NCBI GenBank assembly: GCA_024401115.1
Contig: JAKSLP010000002.1
Coordinates: forward strand, 1-64,000
Origin: Bacteroidaceae bacterium
Lineage (GTDB): Bacteria; Bacteroidota; Bacteroidia; Bacteroidales; Bacteroidaceae
Reading direction: 5' to 3'
Length of the DNA stretch: 64,000 bases
The notes under the pieces were generated by a model. That model did not search any database and had not been told where the DNA came from. It worked only from the letters and a program-made list of their open reading frames with translations. Each line of letters opens with the position of its first letter. Position 1 is the stretch's first letter. This document shows positions 34,236-43,610 of this stretch, one piece after another. Both the position numbers and the translations under genes were made by a program.

Positions 34236-35099
34236 TTAACCTAAAAATTTCTTCAGAATAAAGCTGCTGTTATCATCACGCAACTTCTTCAAAGACTTTT
34301 CCTTAATCTGACGGACACGTTCACGGGTTAGGTCAAAATGAGTACCGATCTCCTCTAATGAACGTTCAGGCATGCCAATACCAAATGACATCTTGATAAC
34401 TGCAATCTCTTTGTCAGTCAAAATCTTACGCAATGAACGATCCAGCTCAATGCTTAACGATTCCTGATCCATACGGTTGTCGGTTGATGGAGTATCTGCA
34501 GCCAACACATCCATCATACAGTTGTCATTATCACCATCTTGGAAAGGTGCATCCATAGAAATGTGACGGCCACTGGAACGCATAGCCAACTGAATGCGCT
34601 CTTCATCCTCGCCCAACTGGTCAGCCAACTCATCAGTAGATGGACGTCGGCCATTTTCCTGCTCAAATCGGGCTAATGCTTTGTTAATTTTGTTTAATGA
34701 ACCTACCTGGTTCAAAGGAAGACGCACGATACGTGCCTGTTCTGCCAATGCCTGAAGGATACTCTGACGAATCCACCAAACAGCATAAGAAATAAATTTG
34801 AAACCACGGGTTTCATCAAATTTCTGAGCAGCTTTAATCAAACCCAGATTGCCTTCGTTCACCAAGTCAGGCAATGTAAGTCCTTGATTCTGATATTGTT
34901 TGGCCACTGATACAACGAAACGGAGGTTTGCTCTTGTCAGGCGCTCCAATGCTTTGGCGTCACCCTGACGGATACGCTGTGCCAGTTCCACTTCTTCTTC
35001 AACAGTAATCAACTCCTCACGACCAATCTCAACAAGATACTTATCCAATGCAGCACTGTTACGATTGGTAATACTTCTGTTAATCTTAAGTTGTCTCAT
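34236..35099 (-). CDS. rpoD: Primary sigma factor (sigma-70 family)
   Basis: 287 residues, the usual short Bacteroidota primary sigma without region 1.1. Region 1.2 ([14 protein letters not shown]), region 2 with [24 protein letters not shown] and [11 protein letters not shown] for -10 recognition, region 3, and region 4 [23 protein letters not shown]. In this phylum it reads TAnnTTTG promoters like those noted throughout the window. It heads an unusual operon with a flavodoxin/ferredoxin protein and a restriction-like nuclease. Confidence 0.95.
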   Translation of the reverse strand: MRQLKINRSITNRNSAALDKYLVEIGREELITVEEEVELAQRIRQGDAKALERLTRANLRFVVSVAKQYQNQGLTLPDLVNEGNLGLIKAAQKFDETRGFKFISYAVWWIRQSILQALAEQARIVRLPLNQVGSLNKINKALARFEQENGRRPSTDELADQLGEDEERIQLAMRSSGRHISMDAPFQDGDNDNCMMDVLAADTPSTDNRMDQESLSIELDRSLRKILTDKEIAVIKMSFGIGMPERSLEEIGTHFDLTRERVRQIKEKSLKKLRDDNSSFILKKFLG

Positions 35100-35121
35100 T
35101 CTTTCAAATCGATTTGAGATG

Positions 35122-35129
35122 CAAATATA
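35122..35129 (-). promoter_or_regulatory. -7 box for rpoD operon
   Basis: TATATTTG on the minus strand, 22 bases before the rpoD ATG. Confidence 0.5.
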
Positions 35130-35267
35130 GCACTTTTTTATTTAATAAGGAATAAATATCATATAACTTTAAATAGAATTCACATTTTTACAAAAACAAA
35201 TCACTTCTGCAATAGACAAACACAGTACAAAAAAAGATCAAAACAAAGGCATAAAAGTCATTGAATA

Positions 35268-35299
35268 TTTGTGAGTTTGCTAAAAATGAAGTAAATTTG
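35268..35299 (+). promoter_or_regulatory. Promoter for rpsA
   Basis: TTTG at 35268-35271, a 20 bp spacer and TAAATTTG at 35292-35299. A 65-base AT-rich leader follows, typical of strongly translated Bacteroidota genes. Confidence 0.7.
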
Positions 35300-35364
35300 C
35301 GTCGATTTTAGTAACAACATAATGTCTAACATTATTAAGTATTTATTTTTCAATTAATTAATTT

Positions 35365-37152
35365 ATGTCTAATTTAAAAAACATTGCACCTATCGAGGAT
35401 TTCGATTGGGAAGCTTACGAAAATGGTTCTACCAACACCGCTTCTAAGGCTGAGGCTGAGAAGGCTTATGACGCTACTTTGAACAGCGTAAACAGCAATG
35501 ACGTTGTTGATGGTACTGTTATCTCACTGAACAAGCGTGAGGTTGTTGTTAACATCGGCTACAAGTCAGATGGTATCATCCCAACCAGCGAGTTCCGTTA
35601 CAACCCAGACCTGAAGGTAGGTGATGTAATTGAGGTATTCATTGAGAATCAGGAGGACAAGAAGGGTCAGCTGATTCTGTCACACAAGAAGGCTCGTGCT
35701 GCACGTTCTTGGGACCGTGTAAATGAGGCTTTGGAAAAGGATGAGATTGTAAAGGGTTACGTAAAGTGCCGCACTAAGGGTGGTATGATCGTTGACGTAT
35801 TTGGCATTGAGGCATTCTTGCCAGGTTCTCAGATCGACGTTAAGCCTATCCGTGACTACGACGTATTCGTAGGTAAGAACATGGAGTTCAAGATTGTTAA
35901 GATCAATCAGGAGTTCCGTAATGTAGTTGTTTCTCACAAGGCTTTGATCGAGGCTGAGTTGGAGGCACAGAAGAAGGAAATTATCGGTAAGCTGGAGAAG
36001 GGTCAGATCCTGGAAGGTACCGTTAAGAATATCACCTCTTATGGTGTATTTATCGACTTGGGTGGTGTTGATGGTTTGATTCACATTACTGACCTGTCTT
36101 GGGGCCGTGTAAGCGATCCAAAGGAGGTTGTAGAGTTGGATCAGAAGATCAACGTTGTTATCCTGGACTTCGATGATGAGAAGAAGCGTATCGCTTTAGG
36201 TTTGAAGCAACTGACTCCTCACCCATGGGATGCTTTGGATGCTAACCTGGCAGTTGGTGACCATGTTAAGGGTAAGGTAGTTGTTATGGCTGACTACGGT
36301 GCATTCATTGAGATTGCTCCTGGTGTAGAAGGTCTGATCCACGTATCTGAGATGTCTTGGAGCCAGCACTTGCGTTCAGCTCAGGACTTCATGAAGGTAG
36401 GTGACGAGATCGAGGCTGTAGTTCTGACTCTGGATCGTGACGAGCGCAAGATGTCTTTGGGTATCAAGCAGCTGAAGGCAGATCCATGGGAGGAAATTGA
36501 GGCTAAGTATCCTGTAGGTTCTCAGCACACTGCTAAGGTTCGCAACTTCACCAACTTTGGTGTATTTGTAGAGATCGAGGAAGGTGTTGATGGTCTGATC
36601 CACATTTCTGACCTGTCTTGGACCCGCAAGGTTAAGCACCCATCAGAGTTCACTCAGATTGGCGCTACAATCGATGTTGTTGTACTGGAAATCGACAAGG
36701 AGAACCGTCGCCTGAGCTTGGGTCACAAGCAGCTGGAGGCAAATCCATGGGATCAGTACGAGGCTGACTACAAGGTAGATTCTATCCACGAGGGTAAGAT
36801 CGTTCAGGTATTGGACAAGGGTGCTGTTATTTCTTTGGGCGAGGGTATCGAAGGTTTCGCTACTCCAAAGCACTTGGTAAAGGAGGACGGTACTCAGGCA
36901 ACTTTGAACGAGGTATTGTCATTCAAGGTTATCGAGTTCAACAAGGACAGCAAGCGTATCATCCTGTCTCACAGCCGTATCCACGAGGATGCAGCTCGCG
37001 CAGAGGCTCGTGCAGAGCGTAAGGCTCAGAATGCAGCAAAGAAGGCTCGTCGCGAGGAGACTCCTACTATTCAGAACCAGGCAGCATCTACCACTCTGGG
37101 TGACATCGATGCACTGGCAGCTTTGAAGGCTCAGTTGGAAGGTAAGAAGTAA
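35365..37152 (+). CDS. rpsA: Small-subunit ribosomal protein S1
   Basis: 595 residues. Six S1 RNA-binding repeats begin near residues 48, 127, 212, 297, 384 and 470; the middle four carry the usual GVFIDLGGVDGLIHITDLSW-like core. The tail after 545 is Ala/Arg/Lys-rich. It binds mRNA and helps recruit it to the 30S subunit, which matters in a phylum with little Shine-Dalgarno use. Strong codon bias (GGT, GCT, AAG) fits high expression. Confidence 0.97.
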   Translation: MSNLKNIAPIEDFDWEAYENGSTNTASKAEAEKAYDATLNSVNSNDVVDGTVISLNKREVVVNIGYKSDGIIPTSEFRYNPDLKVGDVIEVFIENQEDKKGQLILSHKKARAARSWDRVNEALEKDEIVKGYVKCRTKGGMIVDVFGIEAFLPGSQIDVKPIRDYDVFVGKNMEFKIVKINQEFRNVVVSHKALIEAELEAQKKEIIGKLEKGQILEGTVKNITSYGVFIDLGGVDGLIHITDLSWGRVSDPKEVVELDQKINVVILDFDDEKKRIALGLKQLTPHPWDALDANLAVGDHVKGKVVVMADYGAFIEIAPGVEGLIHVSEMSWSQHLRSAQDFMKVGDEIEAVVLTLDRDERKMSLGIKQLKADPWEEIEAKYPVGSQHTAKVRNFTNFGVFVEIEEGVDGLIHISDLSWTRKVKHPSEFTQIGATIDVVVLEIDKENRRLSLGHKQLEANPWDQYEADYKVDSIHEGKIVQVLDKGAVISLGEGIEGFATPKHLVKEDGTQATLNEVLSFKVIEFNKDSKRIILSHSRIHEDAARAEARAERKAQNAAKKARREETPTIQNQAASTTLGDIDALAALKAQLEGKK

Positions 37153-37186
37153 TCAAACTTCTTATTCTTTCCTTTCCTAACAATAT

Positions 37187-37232
37187 AAGCACGGAATGTT
37201 GAAGGGCAACCCGAAACTTTCCGTGCTTTTCA
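37187..37232 (+). terminator. Intrinsic terminator after rpsA
   Basis: AAGCACGGAA (37187-37196) pairs with TTCCGTGCTT (37219-37228) over a 22-base loop, with a short T run, just before rnz. Confidence 0.8.
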
Positions 37233-37239
37233 TTTATCT

Positions 37240-38154
37240 ATGGAAAAATTTGAAATTAACATATTAGGTTGCGGCTCTGCCCTACCCACACTACGCCATT
37301 ACAATAGTTCTCAGGTAATTAATATCCGCGAGAAACTATTTATGATAGATTGTGGCGAAGGCACACAAATACAATTACGAAAAAGCCGTTTAAGATTTGG
37401 ACGGTTAAACCATATTTTCATTTCTCATCTGCATGGCGATCATTGTCTGGGACTTATTGGATTAATCAGTACTTTCGGATTATTAAAAAGAACGGCAAAG
37501 TTGCACATATACGGTCCAGCTCCACTGGCATCTATTCTGCAGCCACAGTTGGACTTTTTCTGTGAAGGAATGACATACGAGGTATGCATACATGAAATAG
37601 AAACAAATATTCATGAGTGCATATATAAAGATAACTCGGTGAGTATTTGGACTCTGCCATTAGCTCACCGGATGCCTTGCTGTGGTTTTTTATTCAAAGA
37701 AGAACCCGTTCTGCCACATATCAAAAAGGATATGATCAATTTCTATCATATTCCCCATTACGACATTCAGAACATCAAAGAAGGAGCGGATTATATATTA
37801 TCGGACGGGACTATTGTACCCAATAACCGATTAGTGGAGCCATCAGATCCTGCACGTTCATATGCATATTGTTCAGACACACTATATAAGCCGTCGTTAA
37901 GTCAGTTCATCGAAGGGATTGACTTGCTATACCATGAAGCTACTTTCTTGGATGCAGATGCAAAAAGAGCTCGTCAGACCCTACACTCTACTGCAGCTGA
38001 CGCTGCAAAATTAGCCAAGCAATCACAAGTTAAGAAATTGATGATTGGACATTTTTCAGCGCGTTACGAAAATGAGCAACCATTATTAGAAGAGGCAAAA
38101 TCCATTTTCGAAAACACCATATTAGCTGAAGAGAATCTATGTGTATCGATATAA
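37240..38154 (+). CDS. rnz: Ribonuclease Z
   Basis: 304 residues of the metallo-beta-lactamase fold. It cuts the 3' trailer from tRNA precursors. The metal site His63-x-His65-x-Asp67-His68 is in FISHLHGDHCLGL; further ligands are His in LPLAHRMPCCG, Asp in AYCSDT and His in IGHFSARY. Length is that of the short RNase Z form. The gene is AT-richer than rpsA before it. Confidence 0.94.
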   Translation: MEKFEINILGCGSALPTLRHYNSSQVINIREKLFMIDCGEGTQIQLRKSRLRFGRLNHIFISHLHGDHCLGLIGLISTFGLLKRTAKLHIYGPAPLASILQPQLDFFCEGMTYEVCIHEIETNIHECIYKDNSVSIWTLPLAHRMPCCGFLFKEEPVLPHIKKDMINFYHIPHYDIQNIKEGADYILSDGTIVPNNRLVEPSDPARSYAYCSDTLYKPSLSQFIEGIDLLYHEATFLDADAKRARQTLHSTAADAAKLAKQSQVKKLMIGHFSARYENEQPLLEEAKSIFENTILAEENLCVSI

Positions 38155-38189
38155 TTAAACCTTTTGGTTCATAATTCATCTAAATTACT

Positions 38190-38732
38190 ATGAGATTGCG
38201 GGAAGAAGAATTACAGAAAGCCCTATTGAATCAAGATTCCAGGAGTAAGGCTTTTGAACAGGTAGTCAATGACTACTCGCCACAAATCTATTCCCTAATC
38301 CGAAAAATGGTTTTAAATCATGATGATGCAGACGATATAATTCAAGAAGTATATATCAAAGCATGGACTAGTCTAGATTCTTTCCGTGGAGATTCTAAGA
38401 TTTCCACATGGCTCTACCGTATTTCCTATAATGAATGTCTTCAATTCCTACAGAAAAAAAAGAAGATCATATCATTGGACTCTGAAGAATGTAGCATCGT
38501 AAATCAACTGATGTCCGACGATTATTTTGATGGAGATGAAACTGAAGCTCAGTTGCAGGAAGCAATCCAGTCCCTTCCGGAAAAGCAAAGATTTGTATTT
38601 AATCTTAAATACTACCAAGAGTTAAAGTACGAAGAAATCTCAGAAATTTGCGGCACTACTATTGGGGCATTAAAAACGTCCTATCATTTTGCAGTAAAAA
38701 AAATTGAAGACTTTTTTAACTCACACGATTAA
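38190..38732 (+). CDS. ECF-type RNA polymerase sigma factor
   Basis: 180 residues. Region 2 (YSLIRKMVLNHDDADDIIQEVYIKAW then FRGDSKISTWLYRISYNEC) and region 4 (QSLPEKQRFVFNLKYYQELKYEEISEICGTTIGALKTSYHFAVKKI) with no region 3, as in extracytoplasmic-function sigmas. The next gene encodes a single-pass membrane protein that is its likely anti-sigma, and a Spy-like periplasmic protein follows, so envelope stress is the probable signal. Confidence 0.93.
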   Translation: MRLREEELQKALLNQDSRSKAFEQVVNDYSPQIYSLIRKMVLNHDDADDIIQEVYIKAWTSLDSFRGDSKISTWLYRISYNECLQFLQKKKKIISLDSEECSIVNQLMSDDYFDGDETEAQLQEAIQSLPEKQRFVFNLKYYQELKYEEISEICGTTIGALKTSYHFAVKKIEDFFNSHD

Positions 38733-38762
38733 ACCTTTAATCATTAAAACCATCCAAAACAT

Positions 38763-39104
38763 ATGAGACAGAACTGGACACTCGAAGATAACATAAAGAA
38801 AGATTGTTTCAAAGTCCCTGAAGGGTATTTTGAGACGCTTACTTCAAGGGTTATGAGTAATCTTCCTGAAAAGAAAGATACAACTATTAAGCCATGGAGC
38901 AAGAAGTATCATGCTTTCTTCTATGCGGCAGCAGTCTTTATAGGAATTATTATTTGCTCGGCAAGTCTGTATCATTTTTCAAGTTCAACAGGAATGAGCG
39001 ATATGGCTTTGGAAGACTCCATATACATGGATGAAATGGTAGATTATACCATGATGGATTATTTAACCATTCATCAATATCTTACTGATGCATCAGGAGA
39101 ATAA
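38763..39104 (+). CDS. Single-pass membrane protein, probable anti-sigma factor
   Basis: 113 residues: about 46 cytoplasmic residues (FKVPEGYFETLTSRVMSNLP resembles the start of Bacteroidota anti-sigma-like proteins), one membrane helix at about 49-69, and a short acidic, Met-rich periplasmic tail. No zinc-binding anti-sigma motif (HxxxCxxC) is seen. The function is inferred from position 30 bases after the ECF sigma gene and from topology. Confidence 0.6.
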   Translation: MRQNWTLEDNIKKDCFKVPEGYFETLTSRVMSNLPEKKDTTIKPWSKKYHAFFYAAAVFIGIIICSASLYHFSSSTGMSDMALEDSIYMDEMVDYTMMDYLTIHQYLTDASGE

Positions 39105-39118
39105 AAACACTTAAGATT

Positions 39119-39547
39119 ATGAAACGTTATTTCTTCACATCCATATTACTGTTCTTCTTCTCCTTTGTCTATGCACAAAGATTTTCTCCCGAAGAATATA
39201 GACAACATCTGGAATCATATATTTCAGAGCAAGCAGGATTGACAAAAGATGAGGCAAGTAGGTTTTATCCTTTGTATCAAGAAATGAAAGATAAGCAACG
39301 CGTATTATTCAGAGAAGTCCGTTCAATTACTCATCGCACCAATATTGCAAACACGAATGAAGCCACTTTCCGACAGTTGAACGAAAGAATCTGTGAGTTA
39401 AACTTAAATATCGACAAACTGGAACAAGATTATCTGGCTAAATTTCGTCAAATAATCAGCGATAAAAAATATTTTCTAGTAAAAAGAGCTGAAGCATCCT
39501 TTCAAAACATAGAGTTGCGCAAAGCTCATAACAGAGAAAAGAAATAA
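39119..39547 (+). CDS. Spy/CpxP-like periplasmic protein
   Basis: 142 residues with a signal peptide (cut near YAQ, residue 19). The mature part is helical and charged, with EQAGLTKDEASRFYPLYQEMKDKQR as the LTxxQ-type core, consistent with Spy/CpxP-type periplasmic chaperones or sensors of misfolded protein. As the third gene after the ECF sigma and the membrane protein, it may be its target or modulator. Confidence 0.65.
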   Translation: MKRYFFTSILLFFFSFVYAQRFSPEEYRQHLESYISEQAGLTKDEASRFYPLYQEMKDKQRVLFREVRSITHRTNIANTNEATFRQLNERICELNLNIDKLEQDYLAKFRQIISDKKYFLVKRAEASFQNIELRKAHNREKK

Positions 39548-39568
39548 TTCTTCTCACATATAACTAAC

Positions 39569-40495
39569 CTAATGAATGCGTAGGATTGTACCCACAGCCA
39601 GTGGAGAATTTCCTACGCTTTTTTCATTCAGCTTATATAGTTTCTTCAACTGAATGCCCAACTTCTGAGAAATTGAGTGCATAGAGTCACCACTTTGTAC
39701 TATATAGATGTAACCATCCTGTTTTGAAGCATGCTTTTTCTTTTTTGAAAGATAGATACGTTCATTCTCATGAAGGACATAGCCATCATACAACTCATTA
39801 TATTTTATGAGTTTCTTTGCGGTTTTTCTAAATTCATGGCCCACTTTTTTTAGTGTATCTCCTTTTCTAACCAACACATAAGGCACATCATTACAAAAGT
39901 ATACACTATGATTAAGTGGACTGAGCGTTTTTTCAATAGATAGTTGACGCTCATCCTTCTTTGATTTACCTAAATCAGGCAAGGATCGAACGTCATCATA
40001 CTTATATAGCTGATAAGTCTCAATAAGCGTTATTAATCGGTTTGCATACTGAGGATTGGTCGCATAGCCAGCACTCTTCAAACCATGAGCCCAACCTTTA
40101 TAATCACGAATATTCAGTTTAAACAACTGAGCATAACGAGCTCTATTACGCAAGAATTTTGAATGATCCTCATAACTTTCTGATACATTATCATATGCAC
40201 GGAAACATTCCTTACGGGCATCATCATCGTGACGAACACTCCTTCCCCGCCAATCTGTACCACATTTAATTCCAAAATGATTATTGCTCATAAGGGCAAG
40301 GTCACTTTTTCCAGCACCACTTTCAAAAATACCCTGAGCTAATGTTATGCTGGCAGGAATCTGGTATTTCTTCATCTGTTCCACAGCAATATACTTATAT
40401 TTCTCTATATAGTCCATATACTGTTGATTCTTCTGTCCCCAAACTGGGACAAAGGAAACAAAACTAAATAGAAGGAAGAAAAATATATCTTTCAT
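39569..40495 (-). CDS. GH73 glucosaminidase with two LysM domains
   Basis: 308 residues with a signal peptide (cut near WGQ, residue 21). The glucosaminidase domain (about 30-170) carries catalytic Glu58 in LAQGIFESGAGKS, NHFGIKC and the later AGYATNPQYANRLI. Two LysM peptidoglycan-binding modules follow (VLVRKGDTLKKVGHEF about 210, YIVQSGDSMHSISQKLG about 262). It hydrolyses peptidoglycan, probably during growth or division. It starts 9 bases after a GH25 gene, so two wall hydrolases are co-expressed. Confidence 0.92.
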   Translation of the reverse strand: MKDIFFFLLFSFVSFVPVWGQKNQQYMDYIEKYKYIAVEQMKKYQIPASITLAQGIFESGAGKSDLALMSNNHFGIKCGTDWRGRSVRHDDDARKECFRAYDNVSESYEDHSKFLRNRARYAQLFKLNIRDYKGWAHGLKSAGYATNPQYANRLITLIETYQLYKYDDVRSLPDLGKSKKDERQLSIEKTLSPLNHSVYFCNDVPYVLVRKGDTLKKVGHEFRKTAKKLIKYNELYDGYVLHENERIYLSKKKKHASKQDGYIYIVQSGDSMHSISQKLGIQLKKLYKLNEKSVGNSPLAVGTILRIH

Positions 40496-40504
40496 GCTGT
40501 AAAA

Positions 40505-41404
40505 TCAATATTCAATGTCTTCTATTGGAGTTGAACCAATAGTGAATTTCACTAACTGATATAATGAACCATTAAAAATGTTCAGATCCACTTTATGCCT
40601 AATGCCATCAATATCTCCCCTATCGGTATATTGCCAGAATTTCCAGTCACCATTATATTCTACTTTTTCAACATAATAATGGGCAATCCAGTAAGGATAG
40701 GGTTTAAATATCTCGTCATTCAAATATTCTAATTTAAACTTATGATAAGTATAAATAATTGGTTTGACTCCGTAACGGGCCTCAACGACACTAAGCCAGT
40801 TTAAAACTTCGTATTTAACCTGTTGAGGTGTAAGTTCACCAACAGTCTCTATATCTAATACAGGAGGCAAGTCGCCGTCCTGCAAGTGTACTCGACTTAA
40901 GAAATGTTGAGCTTGTTCCTTTCCTGAAGAACGAGGGCTAAAGAAATGGTAAGCTCCACGAATAAACCCATTTTCTTTAGCTTTTCTAAAGTTATCATCA
41001 AAATTCTTATCAACAATATCCGTCCCTTCTGTTGCTTTAATAAAAATGAAACGGACCGGTTCATCGTTGATAGAGGCATTACGTACTTTTTCCCAATTAA
41101 TACTTCCTTGATAATGAGAGATATCAATGCCATGAATTTCATAGCCTTCAGGATACTTGACGTCACCATATAATCCCTTCCATCTAAATGATGAGGGACC
41201 AATAAAAAAGTAATAGAAGAAGAACATATATCCCATTGCCACAATGGCAATAACAATCCAAATAACAGATGAAGGCCAATTTCGAGGATTCAACCACCAA
41301 AATCGTCCTTTATTATAAGGTGTTATAGCAGGATGTACCTTCTGACGGGGTTTTGTTGTCCGCCTCTGTACAGGCCTAGGTCTACGTTCTGTTTCTTTTA
41401 CCAT
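40505..41404 (-). CDS. Membrane-anchored GH25 lysozyme
   Basis: 299 residues. A basic N-terminal tail, one membrane helix at about 47-68 that is not cleaved, and a GH25 muramidase domain: Asp94 in HGIDISHYQG, Asp184 and Glu186 in PPVLDIETVG, and the C-terminal WQYTDRGDIDGI-VDLNIF. It splits the MurNAc-GlcNAc bond. Being anchored in the inner membrane facing the periplasm, it should remodel the cell's own wall together with the GH73 enzyme. Confidence 0.92.
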   Translation of the reverse strand: MVKETERRPRPVQRRTTKPRQKVHPAITPYNKGRFWWLNPRNWPSSVIWIVIAIVAMGYMFFFYYFFIGPSSFRWKGLYGDVKYPEGYEIHGIDISHYQGSINWEKVRNASINDEPVRFIFIKATEGTDIVDKNFDDNFRKAKENGFIRGAYHFFSPRSSGKEQAQHFLSRVHLQDGDLPPVLDIETVGELTPQQVKYEVLNWLSVVEARYGVKPIIYTYHKFKLEYLNDEIFKPYPYWIAHYYVEKVEYNGDWKFWQYTDRGDIDGIRHKVDLNIFNGSLYQLVKFTIGSTPIEDIEY

Positions 41405-41415
41405 TTAGTTAAAAT

Positions 41416-41458
41416 TTCTCCCCTTTATAGTCACCTCGAGGTAACTTAAAGGGGAGAA
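41416..41458 (-). terminator. Terminator after pfp
   Basis: TCTCCCCTTTA and TAAAGGGGAGA (41417-41427 and 41447-41457) form an 11 bp stem with partial inner pairing, in the gap between pfp and the lysozyme gene; the T run on the minus strand is short. Confidence 0.65.
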
Positions 41459-41477
41459 TGTATTATAAAGCAGTTAA

Positions 41478-43127
41478 TTACTTAGCCTGCTCCAAAGCCA
41501 AAGTCTTGGTGCACTGGTCACAAACTTCTGTTGGACCCCAATACTGAATAGGACCTGGATAGATGTAGCAAGTATTCTTTGCCCACTCCTCACGCTTAGA
41601 AGCGAAGAACTTGTAAGGAGCGCCATCCAACTCAACCAAAGCCTTACGGATTACAGGCTTCATAGCACCATTACGACGCTCCATGTTCATCATCATAGTG
41701 ATAGGCACACCACCTGCAATCCACTCTGCTGCAGGAGCTGTAGTATTCTTGATGATAGACATGTAACCAGTCTTACCATTAGCAATCAGACGAGAAGCGT
41801 TGAAACCCAGAGAGTAGCAGTAGTCTGCATCATAGTTAGATGGAGCTGCGCAACGACCTTCGTAACCGAAGAAGTGATGCTGTGCAGAGAACTTACCATT
41901 GTACTTGCCTTCTTCCTTCCATGCAGCCAACTTGGTGGCAACCATTGCAGACAGCAGCTTTTCTGTTTCGATCAGAGATACCTGTACGTTACCGTGAGGG
42001 TCACGATCCAGACACAACTGACGCTCTACATCCTTTGGCAATGACTCCAGAACAGCCAGGTTCTCAGGAGCGATGTTACCCTTAACAAATGCAACCTGCT
42101 CGTCCTTTGAAGCGAACTCACGGCTTTCACCGGTAGTAGGATCGGTCAATACCTCATTCAACTCAGCAATCAGCTTCTTGATAGCAGGGATGAACTCGAT
42201 CAAACCTTCTGGAATCAGAACGGTACCGAAGTTGTTACCCTCAGCAGCACGGTCAGCTACAATCTGAGCCAAGTAAGTTACAACATCATCCAAAGACATA
42301 GCCTTCTGCTCAACCTCCTCAGAGATCAAACATGCATTTGGCTGAGTCTCCAATGCGCACTCCAATGCGATATGAGATGCTGAACGGCCCATCAGCTTGA
42401 TGAAATGCCAGTACTTACGAGCTGAGTTACAGTCACGCTGAATGTTACCGATCAACTCAGAATATGTCTTACATGCAGTATCGAAACCGAAAGAGGTCTC
42501 AATCTGCTCATTCTTCAAGTCGCCATCGATAGTCTTAGGGCAACCGATAACCTGTACGCCATAATTCTTAGCTGCATAATACTCAGCCAATACACATGCG
42601 TTAGTGTTAGAGTCATCACCACCGATAATAACCAATGCCTTGATACCCAGCTCACGCAGGATCTCGATACCACTCTCGAACTGTGCCTCCTTCTCCAACT
42701 TGGTACGGCCAGAACCGATAATATCGAAACCACCAGTATTACGATACTCATCGATGAACTCATCAGTGAACTCAACATACTTATGGTCAACCAAGCCACC
42801 AGGACCCATCAGGAAACCGTACAGCTTGCAATCCTTGTTCAATGACTTTACACCGTCATACAAACCAGAAATAACATTGTGACCACCAGGAGCCTGACCA
42901 CCTGACAAAATAATACCTACATTGAATGGCTCCAAAGCATTCTGCTCGCCTGCCTCAAAAGTAATGACTGGCATACCATAGGTGTTAGGGAACATAGCCT
43001 TGATCTCATCCTGATTGCCAACGCTCTGAGTTGGAGCACCTTCAACAGCAACTACAGGACCCTGCAGGGCTTTTGGAAGTTTTGGCTGATAAGCAGCTCT
43101 TGCCTGCTGCAATGCACTTTTATTCAT
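41478..43127 (-). CDS. pfp: Diphosphate-dependent phosphofructokinase
   Basis: 549 residues, the long PFP type. It phosphorylates fructose 6-phosphate with pyrophosphate, reversibly. The family features are ILSGGQAPGGHNVI near 74, the GGDDSNT of the active site near 168 (Asp replacing Gly of ATP-PFK), PKTIDGDLKN near 195 and MGRSASHIALE near 242. It should be the main glycolytic phosphofructokinase or a partner of it. Confidence 0.95.
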   Translation of the reverse strand: MNKSALQQARAAYQPKLPKALQGPVVAVEGAPTQSVGNQDEIKAMFPNTYGMPVITFEAGEQNALEPFNVGIILSGGQAPGGHNVISGLYDGVKSLNKDCKLYGFLMGPGGLVDHKYVEFTDEFIDEYRNTGGFDIIGSGRTKLEKEAQFESGIEILRELGIKALVIIGGDDSNTNACVLAEYYAAKNYGVQVIGCPKTIDGDLKNEQIETSFGFDTACKTYSELIGNIQRDCNSARKYWHFIKLMGRSASHIALECALETQPNACLISEEVEQKAMSLDDVVTYLAQIVADRAAEGNNFGTVLIPEGLIEFIPAIKKLIAELNEVLTDPTTGESREFASKDEQVAFVKGNIAPENLAVLESLPKDVERQLCLDRDPHGNVQVSLIETEKLLSAMVATKLAAWKEEGKYNGKFSAQHHFFGYEGRCAAPSNYDADYCYSLGFNASRLIANGKTGYMSIIKNTTAPAAEWIAGGVPITMMMNMERRNGAMKPVIRKALVELDGAPYKFFASKREEWAKNTCYIYPGPIQYWGPTEVCDQCTKTLALEQAK

Positions 43128-43201
43128 TGTTATACAAAATTATAATGGTTAATATATAATCATTAAAAAATCAGAAGCCAAAGGCTCCCTCTAAAACGTA
43201 G

Positions 43202-43209
43202 CAAATTTA
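43202..43209 (-). promoter_or_regulatory. -7 box for pfp
   Basis: TAAATTTG on the minus strand, 74 bases before the pfp ATG; no spaced -33. Confidence 0.45.
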
Positions 43210-43303
43210 CATTAATTTTAGCAATTATTCTATAAAATAGTCCATAAAAATTCACTATAGTTTTTTTTTTGCTTCTATATGAGGATTATTTGAAAAAATG
43301 TTT

Positions 43304-43311
43304 TATCTTTG
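43304..43311 (+). promoter_or_regulatory. -7 box for 43.3-46.8 kb operon
   Basis: TATCTTTG 28 bases before the ATG at 43340. Confidence 0.5.
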
Positions 43312-43339
43312 GGGTTGTATAATATAAAATTGCGACAAG

Positions 43340-43609
43340 ATGGCTAATAGAAGAAAGTTAAAGAAGCAGATTAATTTAATCTGCGGTGAGTTGTTCGCAG
43401 AAGTGGTAAGCATGAAGTTGTACCACCCAGGGGTTAGTAATGAAGCATCAGACGACATCATGACCAGCATTTTAAAACTGCAAGATGAGATGTTGCGAAG
43501 AATCAGCCATACACAACCAGGAAATGTAAAGGGCTTCTACAAAAAACTCTGTAAAGATATGGATTCTAATGTGGAAGAGATCTTCGACCAGATAGCAAAC
43601 CTAAACTGA
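43340..43609 (+). CDS. Conserved small cytoplasmic protein, function unknown
   Basis: 89 residues, helical and charged, no signal peptide or motif that I recognise. It starts NRRKLKKQINLICGELFAE and ends with an acidic helix. First gene of an operon: one base separates it from the acyltransferase plsC gene, which is one base from the golvesin/amidase gene. The packing suggests a linked role, but none can be named. Confidence 0.75.
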   Translation: MANRRKLKKQINLICGELFAEVVSMKLYHPGVSNEASDDIMTSILKLQDEMLRRISHTQPGNVKGFYKKLCKDMDSNVEEIFDQIANLN

Positions 43610-43610
43610 C

